From positions 1 through 64,000 of the forward strand of contig NZ_QFWJ01000011.1 of assembly GCF_003336805.1 (NCBI RefSeq): 64,000 nt of DNA. Reading direction: 5' to 3'. This DNA is from Marinospirillum perlucidum (GTDB lineage Bacteria > Pseudomonadota > Gammaproteobacteria > Pseudomonadales > Halomonadaceae). Position 1 is the stretch's first letter; the number at the start of each line of letters is the position of its first letter. A program made the position numbers and the translations under genes. This document shows positions 15,299-23,529 of this stretch, in pieces. Under the pieces are notes generated by a model. It had not been told where the DNA came from. It saw only the letters and a program-made list of their open reading frames with translations, and searched no databases.

Positions 15299-15322
15299 AG
15301 CGGGGCCGGAGAAGGCCCCGCT
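15299..15322 (-). promoter_or_regulatory. Stem-loop between binding-protein gene and livH
   Basis: A perfect 9-bp GC-rich stem AGCGGGGCC/GGCCCCGCT with a 6-nt loop lies after the binding-protein stop codon and before livH. It lacks a T-run. Such intercistronic hairpins commonly protect the upstream mRNA and lower downstream expression in ABC transporter operons. That function is inferred here. Confidence 0.6.
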
Positions 15323-15359
15323 GAGTTACGAAGGTGTTACACCAATAAATGGGTATTTA

Positions 15360-16580
15360 TTAGCGCACCAGTGGACACTTACTTTCAGACAGAGGACGGA
15401 AGGCCTGGTCGCCTGGGATGGTGCGAACGATTTCGTACAGATCCCATTCGTTTTCAGACTCAGCCGGAGTTTTTACCTCGGCCAGGTACATGTCGTGGAC
15501 CATACGGCCGTCTTCACGTACATAGCCACCCTGGGCAAACATGTCGTTGATTTCGTTGTCCGCCATCCAGGCGCGAACATCAGCAGCCTTGTCGCTACCT
15601 GTGGCTTCTACGCCTTTCAGGTAGTGCATGGTGCTGGAGTAGATACCCGCGTGAACCATGGAAGGACGAGCGCCGGTTTCTTCATAGAAGCGATCAGCCC
15701 AGGCGCGAGCTTCCTCGTCCTTGTCCCAGTACCAACCGGTGGTCAGCTGGATACCCTGAGCGGTTTCTACACCCAGTGCGTGAACGTCGGTCAGGAAGAG
15801 CAACAGAGCGGCAACGGTTTGACCGGACTGGGCCAGACCAAACTCACCGGCTGTAATGATGGAGTTAACGGTATCGCCGCCAGCGTTGGCCAGACCGACA
15901 ACATCAGCACCGGAAGCCTGGGCTTGCAGCATGTAGGAAGAGAAGTCATCAGTGGACAGAGGATGGCGCACACCACCTACGATTTCACCACCGTTGGATT
16001 CCACAACCTTGGTGACGTCAGCTTCCAGAGCGTGGCCGAAAGCATAGTCGGCAGTGACCATGAACCAGCTATCACCACCTTCGGCAACAACAGCCTGGGC
16101 CGTACCGTTCGCCAGTGGGTAGGTGTCATAAGTCCAGTGGATGTGGTTGGGAGTACAGTGTTCGTTGGTGATACTGGAAGCAGCAGAACCATTGACCAGT
16201 GCCAGGGTATCGGTGCCATTGGTCACCTTGGTAGTGGCAATGGAAACCGAAGAGGCTACCAGACCCTGAACCATGTCGACCTTGTCGCTTTCGATCCATT
16301 CACGCACGGTGCTGGAAGCAACGTCAGGGCTGTTACGGTCATCGGCGCTCAGAACAGTAATCTCGCGGCCATTGACGCTGCCACCGAAATCTTCGATGGC
16401 CATGCGCATGGCGGTTTCACCATTGGGGCCAGCCAGGTCACGGTAGGTGCCGGACATGTCAGCCAGGTAACCGATACGCAGCTCGTTGTCGGACATGCCG
16501 TGGTCGTCGGCCTGCGCCGTGGCACCCATCACGAAACTGGACGCAATGGCGGTCGCTAGTACAGTTTTCATCATTTTCAT
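15360..16580 (-). CDS. Periplasmic branched-chain amino acid (Liv-type) binding protein
   Basis: A type I periplasmic binding protein of 406 residues from the chosen start. The ATG at 16580 is preferred over upstream candidates because GGAG lies about 8 nt before it. The protein then opens with a clean signal peptide (MKMMKTVLATAIASSFVMGATAQA, cleaved before DDHG). The mature N-terminus ELRIGYLADMSGTYRDLAGPNG is the family's ligand-binding lobe start. It should deliver ligand to LivHMGF. Closely related proteins bind leucine, amides or urea, so the exact ligand is uncertain. The setting next to valine catabolism favours branched-chain amino acids. Confidence 0.9.
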   Translation of the reverse strand: MKMMKTVLATAIASSFVMGATAQADDHGMSDNELRIGYLADMSGTYRDLAGPNGETAMRMAIEDFGGSVNGREITVLSADDRNSPDVASSTVREWIESDKVDMVQGLVASSVSIATTKVTNGTDTLALVNGSAASSITNEHCTPNHIHWTYDTYPLANGTAQAVVAEGGDSWFMVTADYAFGHALEADVTKVVESNGGEIVGGVRHPLSTDDFSSYMLQAQASGADVVGLANAGGDTVNSIITAGEFGLAQSGQTVAALLLFLTDVHALGVETAQGIQLTTGWYWDKDEEARAWADRFYEETGARPSMVHAGIYSSTMHYLKGVEATGSDKAADVRAWMADNEINDMFAQGGYVREDGRMVHDMYLAEVKTPAESENEWDLYEIVRTIPGDQAFRPLSESKCPLVR

Positions 16581-16695
16581 TATTTTTACTCCGTTGCCTT
16601 GCCAGGCTTTACTCATTGTTTTTGTTTTCTTTTTCATCATCCATGAATAGCCGGTAGCTAAAATAAATCCTTGTTTCGTATACCTGCAGGCTGCA

Positions 16696-17418
16696 TTAAA
16701 CCCCCAGGTAGGTATTCAGTATCTCCTGCTTGCTTTCCAGCTCATCCTTGCGAATTTCTTCCACGATCTGGCCGTGTTCCATCAGGTAATGACGGTCAGC
16801 AATCGGGGCTGCAAAGCGGAAGTTCTGTTCCACCAGCAGAATGGTCAGGCCCTTGGATTTCAGCTTCTCCAGCACTTCGGCCAGCTTCTGAACAATAACC
16901 GGAGCCAGACCCTCGGTAATTTCATCCAGCAGCAGGATGCGAGCACCAGTGCGCAGGATCCGCGCCATGGCCAGCATCTGCTGCTCACCACCGGAAAGGC
17001 GGGTTCCCACACTCTTGCGACGCTCAAGCAGGTTGGGGAACATATCGTAGATCTCGTCCAGGCTCATGCCGTCACTGCGCACCGTGGGCGGCAGCAGCAG
17101 GTTTTCTTCAACGTTGAGACTGGCAAAGATCCCCCTTTCCTCGGGACAGAAACCCACGCCCAGGCGGGCGATATGGTGAGGCAGGGTATTAATGGTTTCC
17201 TCACCATTGATCATGATGGAGCCGGTGCGCTTACCCACCATGTTCATGATGGATTTCAGGGTGGTGCTGCGCCCGGAGCCATTACGGCCCAGCAGGGTTA
17301 CCAGCTCGCCGCGCTTCACGTTCAGATCGATGCCGTGAAGAATATGGGATTCACCATAAAAGGAATGCAGATCGCTGATGCGCAGATCTTCAAAGGATTT
17401 ATCAGTGGCACTGGTCAT
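16696..17418 (-). CDS. livF: ABC transporter ATPase LivF with Arg in the Walker A Lys position
   Basis: A 240-residue ATPase subunit. Walker A reads GRNGSGRST, so the invariant Lys of GxxGxGK is Arg. The signature LSGGEQQMLAMARIL and Walker B ILLLDEITEGLAP are normal, as is the switch His region LLVEQNFRF. LivF normally heterodimerises with LivG to drive transport. Its start overlaps the livG stop (17418). From memory the Lys to Arg change occurs in some LivF relatives, so it may be tolerated because LivG supplies a full site. Confidence 0.92.
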   Translation of the reverse strand: MTSATDKSFEDLRISDLHSFYGESHILHGIDLNVKRGELVTLLGRNGSGRSTTLKSIMNMVGKRTGSIMINGEETINTLPHHIARLGVGFCPEERGIFASLNVEENLLLPPTVRSDGMSLDEIYDMFPNLLERRKSVGTRLSGGEQQMLAMARILRTGARILLLDEITEGLAPVIVQKLAEVLEKLKSKGLTILLVEQNFRFAAPIADRHYLMEHGQIVEEIRKDELESKQEILNTYLGV

Positions 17419-18191
17419 CAGTGGGCCCCCTCTACTTGAGTATCATCACTGCCCATATAGGCTTCACGCACTCGGGGGTCCTGGGAAACAGTCGCGTAAT
17501 CGCCTTCGGCCAGAACAGCACCGCGTGCCAGAACGGTAATCTTGTCGCACAGTTTGCTCACCACGCTCAGGTTGTGCTCGACCATGAGAACGGTACGCCC
17601 CTTGGCCGCTTCACGAATCAGCTCGACCACGCGATCGACATCCTCGTGACCCATGCCCTGGGTGGGCTCATCCAGCAGCATCACTGTGGGTTCCAGCGCC
17701 AGGGTGGTTGCCAGCTCCAGGGCGCGCTTGCGCCCGTAGGGCAGCTCAACCGTGGTGATATCGGCATAGTCCGCCAGACCCACTGAATCCAGCAGCTCCA
17801 AAGCGCGGTCATTCAGTTTGTTGAGAACCCGCTCGTGCTTCCAGAAGTGAAAGGAATTGCCCAGAGGACGCTGCAGAGCTACCCGGACATTTTCCAGCAC
17901 AGTCATGTGAGGAAAGACCGCAGAAATCTGGAAGGAGCGCACCATGCCCAGACGAGCAATCTCGTTGGAGCTCATGGCATTGATGGATTTGTCGCGATAA
18001 CGGATATCGCCACGGGTGGGTGTCAGGTATTTGGTCAGGAGGTTGAAGACCGTGGTTTTGCCCGCACCATTAGGGCCAATCAGGGCGTGAATCGTCCCTT
18101 CCTTGACCTGCAGGTCGACAGAGTCAACTGCGGTGAAGCCGCGAAACTCTTTGGTCAGACCTCGCGCTTCTAACACGAACTCCTGGCTCAT
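17418..18191 (-). CDS. livG: ABC transporter ATPase LivG
   Basis: A 257-residue ATPase. Walker A GPNGAGKTT, the long LivG-type Q-loop insert (SFQISAVFPHMTVLENV), Walker B VMLLDEPTQGMG and the switch His in LMVEHNLSVV are all present. The signature is LPYGRKRALE instead of LSGGQ, a common LivG variant. It is the first gene of the transporter operon. AGAGG precedes the ATG, and a LiuR-like palindrome lies about 90 bp upstream. Confidence 0.93.
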   Translation of the reverse strand: MSQEFVLEARGLTKEFRGFTAVDSVDLQVKEGTIHALIGPNGAGKTTVFNLLTKYLTPTRGDIRYRDKSINAMSSNEIARLGMVRSFQISAVFPHMTVLENVRVALQRPLGNSFHFWKHERVLNKLNDRALELLDSVGLADYADITTVELPYGRKRALELATTLALEPTVMLLDEPTQGMGHEDVDRVVELIREAAKGRTVLMVEHNLSVVSKLCDKITVLARGAVLAEGDYATVSQDPRVREAYMGSDDTQVEGAH

Positions 18192-18278
18192 AGTGAATCC
18201 TCTTGCTGTGGGCAGGTGCCCTGTTGTTTTTATTGCAGCTATTGATTGAGCTTGTCGAACCAGTCTTTTTTAATGACC

Positions 18279-18294
18279 TTGACGTAAACGTAAA
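18279..18294 (-). promoter_or_regulatory. Predicted LiuR-type operator upstream of the liv operon
   Basis: The 16-bp sequence TTGACGTAAACGTAAA differs by two central bases from the copy at 25902-25917 read on the minus strand (TTGACGTTTACGTAAA). It resembles the published LiuR motif of gammaproteobacteria, from memory. It lies about 90 bp before livG, in the only gap between livG and the synthetase gene. Confidence 0.7.
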
Positions 18295-18350
18295 CCATAA
18301 CAACTGGCTCGACAAGGGTATTTTTGGACTTTTTTGCGATCTGGATCAAT

Positions 18351-20249
18351 TTATCCCTTTTTTGTAATGCCAGCTTCAGTCAAGGCATCACTGATTTCGG
18401 GAAGAATCGAAACATCATCAATGGTGGAAGGCGTTGCATACTCCTCACCTTCGGCGATTTTGCGCAGGATAGCGCGCAAGATCTTGCCCGAACGCGTCTT
18501 GGGCAAGCGCTTGACCACCAGCGCCCGCTGGAAGCAGGCCAGGGCACCGATTTTTTCACGCACCAAAGCCACTAACTCCTTCTCCAGGGCTTCATGGCTG
18601 ATATCCGCACCATCCTTAAGCAGGATCAGACCCACGGGCAACTGCCCTTTCAGCTCGTCAGAAACGCCGATCACGGCACATTCCGCCACAGCCGAGTGGG
18701 TAGCGACCACCTCTTCCATCTCGCCGGTAGAAAGGCGATGACCGGAGACGTTGATCACATCATCGGTGCGCCCCATGATGTAGACAAAGCCTTCTGCATC
18801 GATATACCCCCCATCACCGGTGTGATAGTAGCCAGGGAAGGTGCTCAGATAGGATTTGAGATAACGCTCGTGATCACCCCAGAGCGTCTGGGCCACACCC
18901 GGCGGCAAAGGCAGCTTGATAGCAATGGAGCCCATCTCATCGGCTTCGGCCTGGGAGCCATCGGGGCGCAGCACCTGAACATCATAGCCAGGCACTGATT
19001 TATTGGTGGAGCCCACCTGGATGGCAGTCTCACCCAGCCCCGTCAGAGGTGCAGTGACCGGCCAGCCGGTTTCTGTTTGCCACCAGTGATCAAAGACCGG
19101 CTTGTTGGATAGCTCGTGCAGCCAGTGGTAGGTCGGTGAGTCCAGCTTTTCACCGGCCACAAAAATGTGCTTGAGCGAGGAAACATCATACTGGCGGAAG
19201 AGCTCGCCTTCGGGGTCTTCCTTGCGAATGGCCCGAAAGGCGGTCGGCGCACAGAAAATACCATTAACCTGGTATTCCTGAATCACCCGCCAGAAGGCAC
19301 CGGCATCAGGGGTGCGGACCGGCTTGCCTTCGTAGAAAACCGTGGTGCAGCCACCCATCAGTGGGCCGTAAATAATAAAGGAATGCCCCACGACCCAGCC
19401 GATGTCGGAAATCCCCCACCAGACGTCGCCATCCTGCATATTGTAGACGTTTCTAAGGGCATAATTCAGGGCCACGGCATGACCGCCATTTTCCCGCAAG
19501 ACCCCCTTGGGTTTGCCGGTGGTGCCGGAGGTATACATGATATAAAGCGGATCGGTCGCTGCCAGGGGCACGCAAGCTGCTGGCTCCACGCCCTGCTGAA
19601 CTTCGTGCCAATCCAGATCGCGACCTTCCTGCATGCTTGCCTGCGCCTGGGGACGCTGCAGCAAAATGACTTTTTCCGGCTTGTGAGTGGCTTCTTCAAT
19701 GGCGGCATCCACCAACGGCTTGTATTCGATCACCTTGGTGAATTCAATGCCGCAGGAAGCAGTCAGTACCACCTTGGAGCGCGAGTCATCGATACGAACC
19801 GCCAGTTCATGGGGCGCAAAGCCACCAAAAACCACTGAATGCACGGCACCCAGGCGGGCGCAGGCGAGCATGGCAATACCCGCTTCGGGCACCATGGGCA
19901 TGTAGATGATCACCCCATCGCCCTTGCCTACGCCCTGCGCCTTGAGAGCACCGGCAAACAGGGCCACGGCATCCCGCAATTCAGTGTAGGTGTAGGTTTT
20001 CTTGGTATCGGTGACCGGCGAATCATAAATTAGGGCCAGACGGTCGCCCTTGCCTTCCTCGATGTGCCGATCCAGGGACAGATAGCAGGAATTCAACTCA
20101 CCATCGGCATACCACTGGTGAGTGCCATCGCTGTTTTCCTTGAGTATTTCAGTGGGCTTTTTATGCCAGACAATTTGATCCGCCTGCTCGGCCCAGAAGC
20201 TTTCAGGATTGGTTAAGGCACGCTCGCGTGCATCTTGCGCTAGTTGCAT
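18351..20249 (-). CDS. prpE: Propionyl-CoA synthetase (PrpE-like)
   Basis: A 632-residue acyl-CoA synthetase of the acetyl/propionyl-CoA synthetase group. It makes acyl-CoA from a short carboxylic acid, ATP and CoA. The P-loop YTSGTTGKPKGV, the DIGWVVGHSF segment, the acid-binding WWQTETGW and the C-terminal catalytic Lys in KTRSGKILR are intact. The N-terminus (ERALTNPESFWAEQA) and length fit PrpE better than Acs, which has a different start. It sits downstream of the valine-degradation genes, whose end product is propionyl-CoA. A role in recapturing propionate, or in activating a related acid, is inferred. The ATG has GAGG 6 bp upstream. Confidence 0.88.
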   Translation of the reverse strand: MQLAQDARERALTNPESFWAEQADQIVWHKKPTEILKENSDGTHQWYADGELNSCYLSLDRHIEEGKGDRLALIYDSPVTDTKKTYTYTELRDAVALFAGALKAQGVGKGDGVIIYMPMVPEAGIAMLACARLGAVHSVVFGGFAPHELAVRIDDSRSKVVLTASCGIEFTKVIEYKPLVDAAIEEATHKPEKVILLQRPQAQASMQEGRDLDWHEVQQGVEPAACVPLAATDPLYIMYTSGTTGKPKGVLRENGGHAVALNYALRNVYNMQDGDVWWGISDIGWVVGHSFIIYGPLMGGCTTVFYEGKPVRTPDAGAFWRVIQEYQVNGIFCAPTAFRAIRKEDPEGELFRQYDVSSLKHIFVAGEKLDSPTYHWLHELSNKPVFDHWWQTETGWPVTAPLTGLGETAIQVGSTNKSVPGYDVQVLRPDGSQAEADEMGSIAIKLPLPPGVAQTLWGDHERYLKSYLSTFPGYYHTGDGGYIDAEGFVYIMGRTDDVINVSGHRLSTGEMEEVVATHSAVAECAVIGVSDELKGQLPVGLILLKDGADISHEALEKELVALVREKIGALACFQRALVVKRLPKTRSGKILRAILRKIAEGEEYATPSTIDDVSILPEISDALTEAGITKKG

Positions 20250-20548
20250 GGGGAACCTCGTCTCTGTCTTGTTTTTGTTTTTTGACGTTTTGATTGGCTG
20301 GGTGTCGGCTCGATTGCGTTAAAACCCAGCTCAATATCATTGGTGGCTACTTTTCAAGTTCACACAAACCTCAGCCGACACCCTGCCCCTTTCAACTTTC
20401 CAGTATCGACTCAGCTTTAGGGCTGCGGTCAGGTTGTCTGCGTCAAGCGTAGCAGGGACTGCGCAGCGCGGCGCTTGAGGCAAGGAAAGCCGAATGCGCC
20501 GAATAGCAGATTACCTGAAAAAGCAGCCCAGTACCGGACAGGTTAAGC
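20250..20548. other. 299-bp intergenic region with an 11-bp inverted repeat
   Basis: This is the longest gap in the catabolic cluster. It holds GGGTGTCGGCT (20300-20310) and its perfect inverse AGCCGACACCC (20373-20383), 62 bp apart. A TTTGACGTTTT stretch at 20281-20291 resembles half of the LiuR motif. A prpE promoter could be here. No ORF of note is visible. Confidence 0.45.
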
Positions 20549-21433
20549 CTACTCAGCAAACATCTTCTGGATGCTGGAGAAGTCCAGACCACCATTGCCC
20601 TTTTGAGCATGCAGGGCAAAGAGGTTACGAGCCAGACTGCCCATGGGCACGGAGGATTTGCTGCCCACCGCTGTATCCATGGCCAGACCCAAATCCTTGG
20701 CCATCAGATCCACCTGGAAACCGCCCTGGTAGTCGTTGGAAGAAGGCACACCCTCCATCACACCGGGCCAGGGGTTGTAGACGTTCAGAGTCCAGTTGCC
20801 GCCCGAGCTTTGTTTGATAATTTCCGAGAGTACGGCTGGGTCCAGACCATTCTTGACGCCCATAGCCAGAGATTCAGTGGTTCCCGCCATGAGTACGGCC
20901 AGCAGCATGTTGTTGCAGATTTTGGCAATCTGGCCGGCACCGGCTTCACCGGCATGGAAGATATTCTTGGCCATGGGCTCCAGCAAGGGCTTGGCCTGAT
21001 CAAAAGCTTCCTTTTCGCCGCCGCAGATAAAGGTCAGCGTACCGGCTTTGGCACCGCCCACCCCACCGGATACCGGCGTATCCATAAAGCGGATTTTCTT
21101 CTCGGCTGCCACTTCGGCCACCTTGCGCGCGGTTTCCGCTGCAATGGTGGAAGAATCCAGCACCAGCGTACCGGCTGGCAGTTGATTAAAAAGGCCGTCA
21201 TCGCCCAGATAGAGGCTTTCCACATGCTGACCGGCAGGCAACATGGAAACCACGGCTTCAGCACCTTCAACCGCAGCAGCAGCGGAAGAGGCCGTCTTGC
21301 CACCGGCTGCTTCCAGTTCCTTGAGAGCGGCGTCACTTAGGTCAAACCCGGTGACATCATGGCCTGCCTTGACCAGATTTTGCGCCATGGGACCACCCAT
21401 GTTGCCAAGACCGATAAATGCGATTTTTGTCAT
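20549..21433 (-). CDS. mmsB: 3-Hydroxyisobutyrate dehydrogenase MmsB
   Basis: A 294-residue NAD-dependent enzyme that oxidises 3-hydroxyisobutyrate to methylmalonate semialdehyde in valine degradation. The Rossmann motif GLGNMGGPMA is at about 7-16. The substrate-binding DTPVSGGVGGAKAGTLTF is near 118-135 and the catalytic Lys lies in GQIAKICNNML (about 168). Length is typical. It is the fourth catabolic step in gene order. The usual partner mmsA (methylmalonate-semialdehyde dehydrogenase) is not adjacent and is not in the window. Confidence 0.94.
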   Translation of the reverse strand: MTKIAFIGLGNMGGPMAQNLVKAGHDVTGFDLSDAALKELEAAGGKTASSAAAAVEGAEAVVSMLPAGQHVESLYLGDDGLFNQLPAGTLVLDSSTIAAETARKVAEVAAEKKIRFMDTPVSGGVGGAKAGTLTFICGGEKEAFDQAKPLLEPMAKNIFHAGEAGAGQIAKICNNMLLAVLMAGTTESLAMGVKNGLDPAVLSEIIKQSSGGNWTLNVYNPWPGVMEGVPSSNDYQGGFQVDLMAKDLGLAMDTAVGSKSSVPMGSLARNLFALHAQKGNGGLDFSSIQKMFAE

Positions 21434-21472
21434 TATTTTTCTCCGGTTGATGCGATTTTTTAAGTTGTAGGT

Positions 21473-21489
21473 GGCCTGCAGTGCAGGCC
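21473..21489. promoter_or_regulatory. 17-bp perfect palindrome upstream of mmsB
   Basis: GGCCTGCA-G-TGCAGGCC lies between the hydrolase gene and mmsB, 40 bp before the mmsB start. It could be a protein-binding operator or an intercistronic hairpin. Nothing in the sequence decides between these. Confidence 0.4.
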
Positions 21490-21518
21490 TGAAAGCCGAT
21501 TAATTGGCCTGCGCCCGG

Positions 21519-22637
21519 CTAAAGATCATTCAGAGGATTGATCCCCCAGAGCGGCTTGAAGAAGCTGTCGATCCATTCCTGCTCGACGCTGCCCACGGTG
21601 GGATAGTGCCAACGTGGCTTTTTATCCTTGTCGATCAAAAGGGCCCGGATGCCTTCGGCAAATTCACCCTTGAGCGCACAGTTAACCGAAACCACCAGCT
21701 CCTGCTGGAACACCTCTTTCAGGGAGGCATGACGGGTACGCTCCAGCTCCTCCTGAATCAACAGCATGGAGGTGGGCGAACCGGCGGCCAGGGTAGAGAC
21801 CGCTTTTTGCAGCCACTTGTCTTCGCCGTCATAACTAGTGATTTTCTTGACCCTTTCCACCGGGGAGTCGGCGTCGGTCAGGTACTGAATCTGCTGATAA
21901 TGATCCTGTACCGGGGAATCGGGCACTTCAGCCAGACAGGGCGCTTCAAACTCGCGCAGGGTCTGATTGACTGTCTTCCAGGGATCTTCCCAACCGGCCT
22001 CTTCCAGTGCACCCAGCACCCGATTACGCTGCTCATGCTTGATAAAGCGATCAGCCAGACCCGTGAAGAGAGCATCACCGGCATTGAGATGAGCACCCGT
22101 CAGGCCCAGGAAAAGCCCCGTGCGCCCGGGCATGCGATTGAGGAACCAGCTACCGCCCACATCAGGGTAAAGACCGATGGTAATTTCCGGCATGGCCAGG
22201 CGTGAGCTTTCGGTCACGACACGATAGGCCGCCCCGGCCATCAGGCCCATGCCGCCGCCCATGACGATGCCATTGCCCCAGACGATCAGAGGCTTGGGGT
22301 AGGTATGAATCAGGTAGTCCAACCGATACTCGGTGGAAAAGAAGGTTTCGGCGTAGGCATTCACCTGGGAAGGATCGCCACCACCGGAATATTCGGTCAT
22401 GGAACGATAAAGGGCGACGATATCGCCACCCGCACAAAAAGCCTTGTCACCACTACCTTCCAGCCAGACTGCAGCGATGCGCTTGTCATCCGCCCAGCTA
22501 CGAAACTTGGGCAGCAGCTGCTCGATCATTTCCAGCGACAGGGCATTGAGGGCCTTGGGCGCATTCAGAGTCGCCACCCCCAGGAGTTGACCGTTATTAA
22601 GCGGCAGTTCGCTGAAAATTACCGGTAAATCACTCAT
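21519..22637 (-). CDS. 3-Hydroxyisobutyryl-CoA hydrolase
   Basis: A 372-residue crotonase-fold enzyme. The length, well above the 260 residues of ordinary hydratases, and the motifs fit the 3-hydroxyisobutyryl-CoA hydrolase group. SGDKAFCAGGDIVALY forms an oxyanion hole near 62-77. WGNGIVMGGGMGLMAGAAYRVV and MPEITIGLYPDVGGSWFLNRMPG carry the active-site acid residues. It releases CoA from 3-hydroxyisobutyryl-CoA, a step specific to valine breakdown. It lies between the hydratase and mmsB genes, matching the reaction order. Confidence 0.9.
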   Translation of the reverse strand: MSDLPVIFSELPLNNGQLLGVATLNAPKALNALSLEMIEQLLPKFRSWADDKRIAAVWLEGSGDKAFCAGGDIVALYRSMTEYSGGGDPSQVNAYAETFFSTEYRLDYLIHTYPKPLIVWGNGIVMGGGMGLMAGAAYRVVTESSRLAMPEITIGLYPDVGGSWFLNRMPGRTGLFLGLTGAHLNAGDALFTGLADRFIKHEQRNRVLGALEEAGWEDPWKTVNQTLREFEAPCLAEVPDSPVQDHYQQIQYLTDADSPVERVKKITSYDGEDKWLQKAVSTLAAGSPTSMLLIQEELERTRHASLKEVFQQELVVSVNCALKGEFAEGIRALLIDKDKKPRWHYPTVGSVEQEWIDSFFKPLWGINPLNDL

Positions 22638-22698
22638 GGCTTGCCCTCTTTATTGATTATTACTCTTACTACTTTCAAAAGCTGCTCGCTTCAGCAAG

Positions 22699-22737
22699 GA
22701 AGCCGGGTGTTCTGGTCAGGCCATCCAGGCTTCCCAT
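22699..22737. promoter_or_regulatory. Intercistronic inverted repeat between hydratase and hydrolase genes
   Basis: GGAAGCC and GGCTTCC form a 7-bp stem around a 25-nt loop in the 112-bp gap. It may be an mRNA-processing or stabilising structure. There is no T-run. Confidence 0.35.
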
Positions 22738-22749
22738 GACTGCTTCAAG

Positions 22750-23529
22750 CTACCTGTTTTTCCATTCAGCCTGACGCTTCTCCAGGAAAGCCTGAACGCC
22801 TTCAGTCTGATCTTCGGTATCAAACAGATCCACAAACAGCTCTCGCTCCAGACGCCAGCCTTCCGTATGCGCCTTGCCTTCACGCGCATTCATGACCAGC
22901 GTTTTGCAGGAGGCAATCGAGGAAGGAGACTGCTGACAGGCCATTTCCGCCAGTTCCAGGGCTTTCTCCAGACTCTTGCCCTGAGGGACAACTTCTTCAA
23001 CCAGACCGATTTCCAACGCCTTGTCAGCCTTGATGCGCTCGCCGCAAAGAATCATGCGCTTGGCCCAGCCTTCACCCACCAGCCAGGGCAGATTCTGGGT
23101 ACCTCCGGCGCAGGGCAGCAGACCAACCTTGGCTTCGGGCAATGCCATCTGGGCCTGCTCTTCGGCAATACGGATATCACAGGAAAGCGCACACTCCAGG
23201 CCGCCACCCATGGCAAAACCGTTGATGGCTGCGATGGAAACACCGCGGAAGTTGGTCAGGGCCTCAAAAGCCAGACCGAAATGACGCGCCATATCTCTGG
23301 CAACGGCCTTGTCGCCATCAGCAAACTTGTTGAGGTCAGCGCCTGCAGAAAAGAATTTCTCGCCTTCACCGGTAATCACCAGAGCAAAAATATCCAGGTC
23401 GGCATTCAGCTCTTCGACCAGCTTTTTCAGGCCGGACAGGGATTCTTCATTCCAGGTGTTGGCCGGTGGGTTGTTGATGGTAACCAGCGCCACATGGCCC
23501 TTTTTTTCGTACTTGAGCAGATCGGTCAT
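22750..23529 (-). CDS. Enoyl-CoA hydratase (methacrylyl-CoA step of valine catabolism)
   Basis: A 259-residue crotonase. The oxyanion-hole motif FFSAGADLNKF, the GGGLECALSCDIRIA region with the first catalytic Glu and LPEAKVGLLPCAGGTQNLP with the second Glu are all intact. It should hydrate methacrylyl-CoA to 3-hydroxyisobutyryl-CoA. This assignment rests on its position between the acyl-CoA dehydrogenase and the hydrolase. Its ATG overlaps the dehydrogenase stop (TAATG at 23529), so translation is coupled. Confidence 0.9.
   Translation of the reverse strand: MTDLLKYEKKGHVALVTINNPPANTWNEESLSGLKKLVEELNADLDIFALVITGEGEKFFSAGADLNKFADGDKAVARDMARHFGLAFEALTNFRGVSIAAINGFAMGGGLECALSCDIRIAEEQAQMALPEAKVGLLPCAGGTQNLPWLVGEGWAKRMILCGERIKADKALEIGLVEEVVPQGKSLEKALELAEMACQQSPSSIASCKTLVMNAREGKAHTEGWRLERELFVDLFDTEDQTEGVQAFLEKRQAEWKNR

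Noticed and set aside
15258-16559. Long open frame (433 codons) on the plus strand
   Set aside because: It is exactly antisense to the Liv-type binding protein gene, which has a signal peptide and family motifs. The plus-strand product has no recognisable features.
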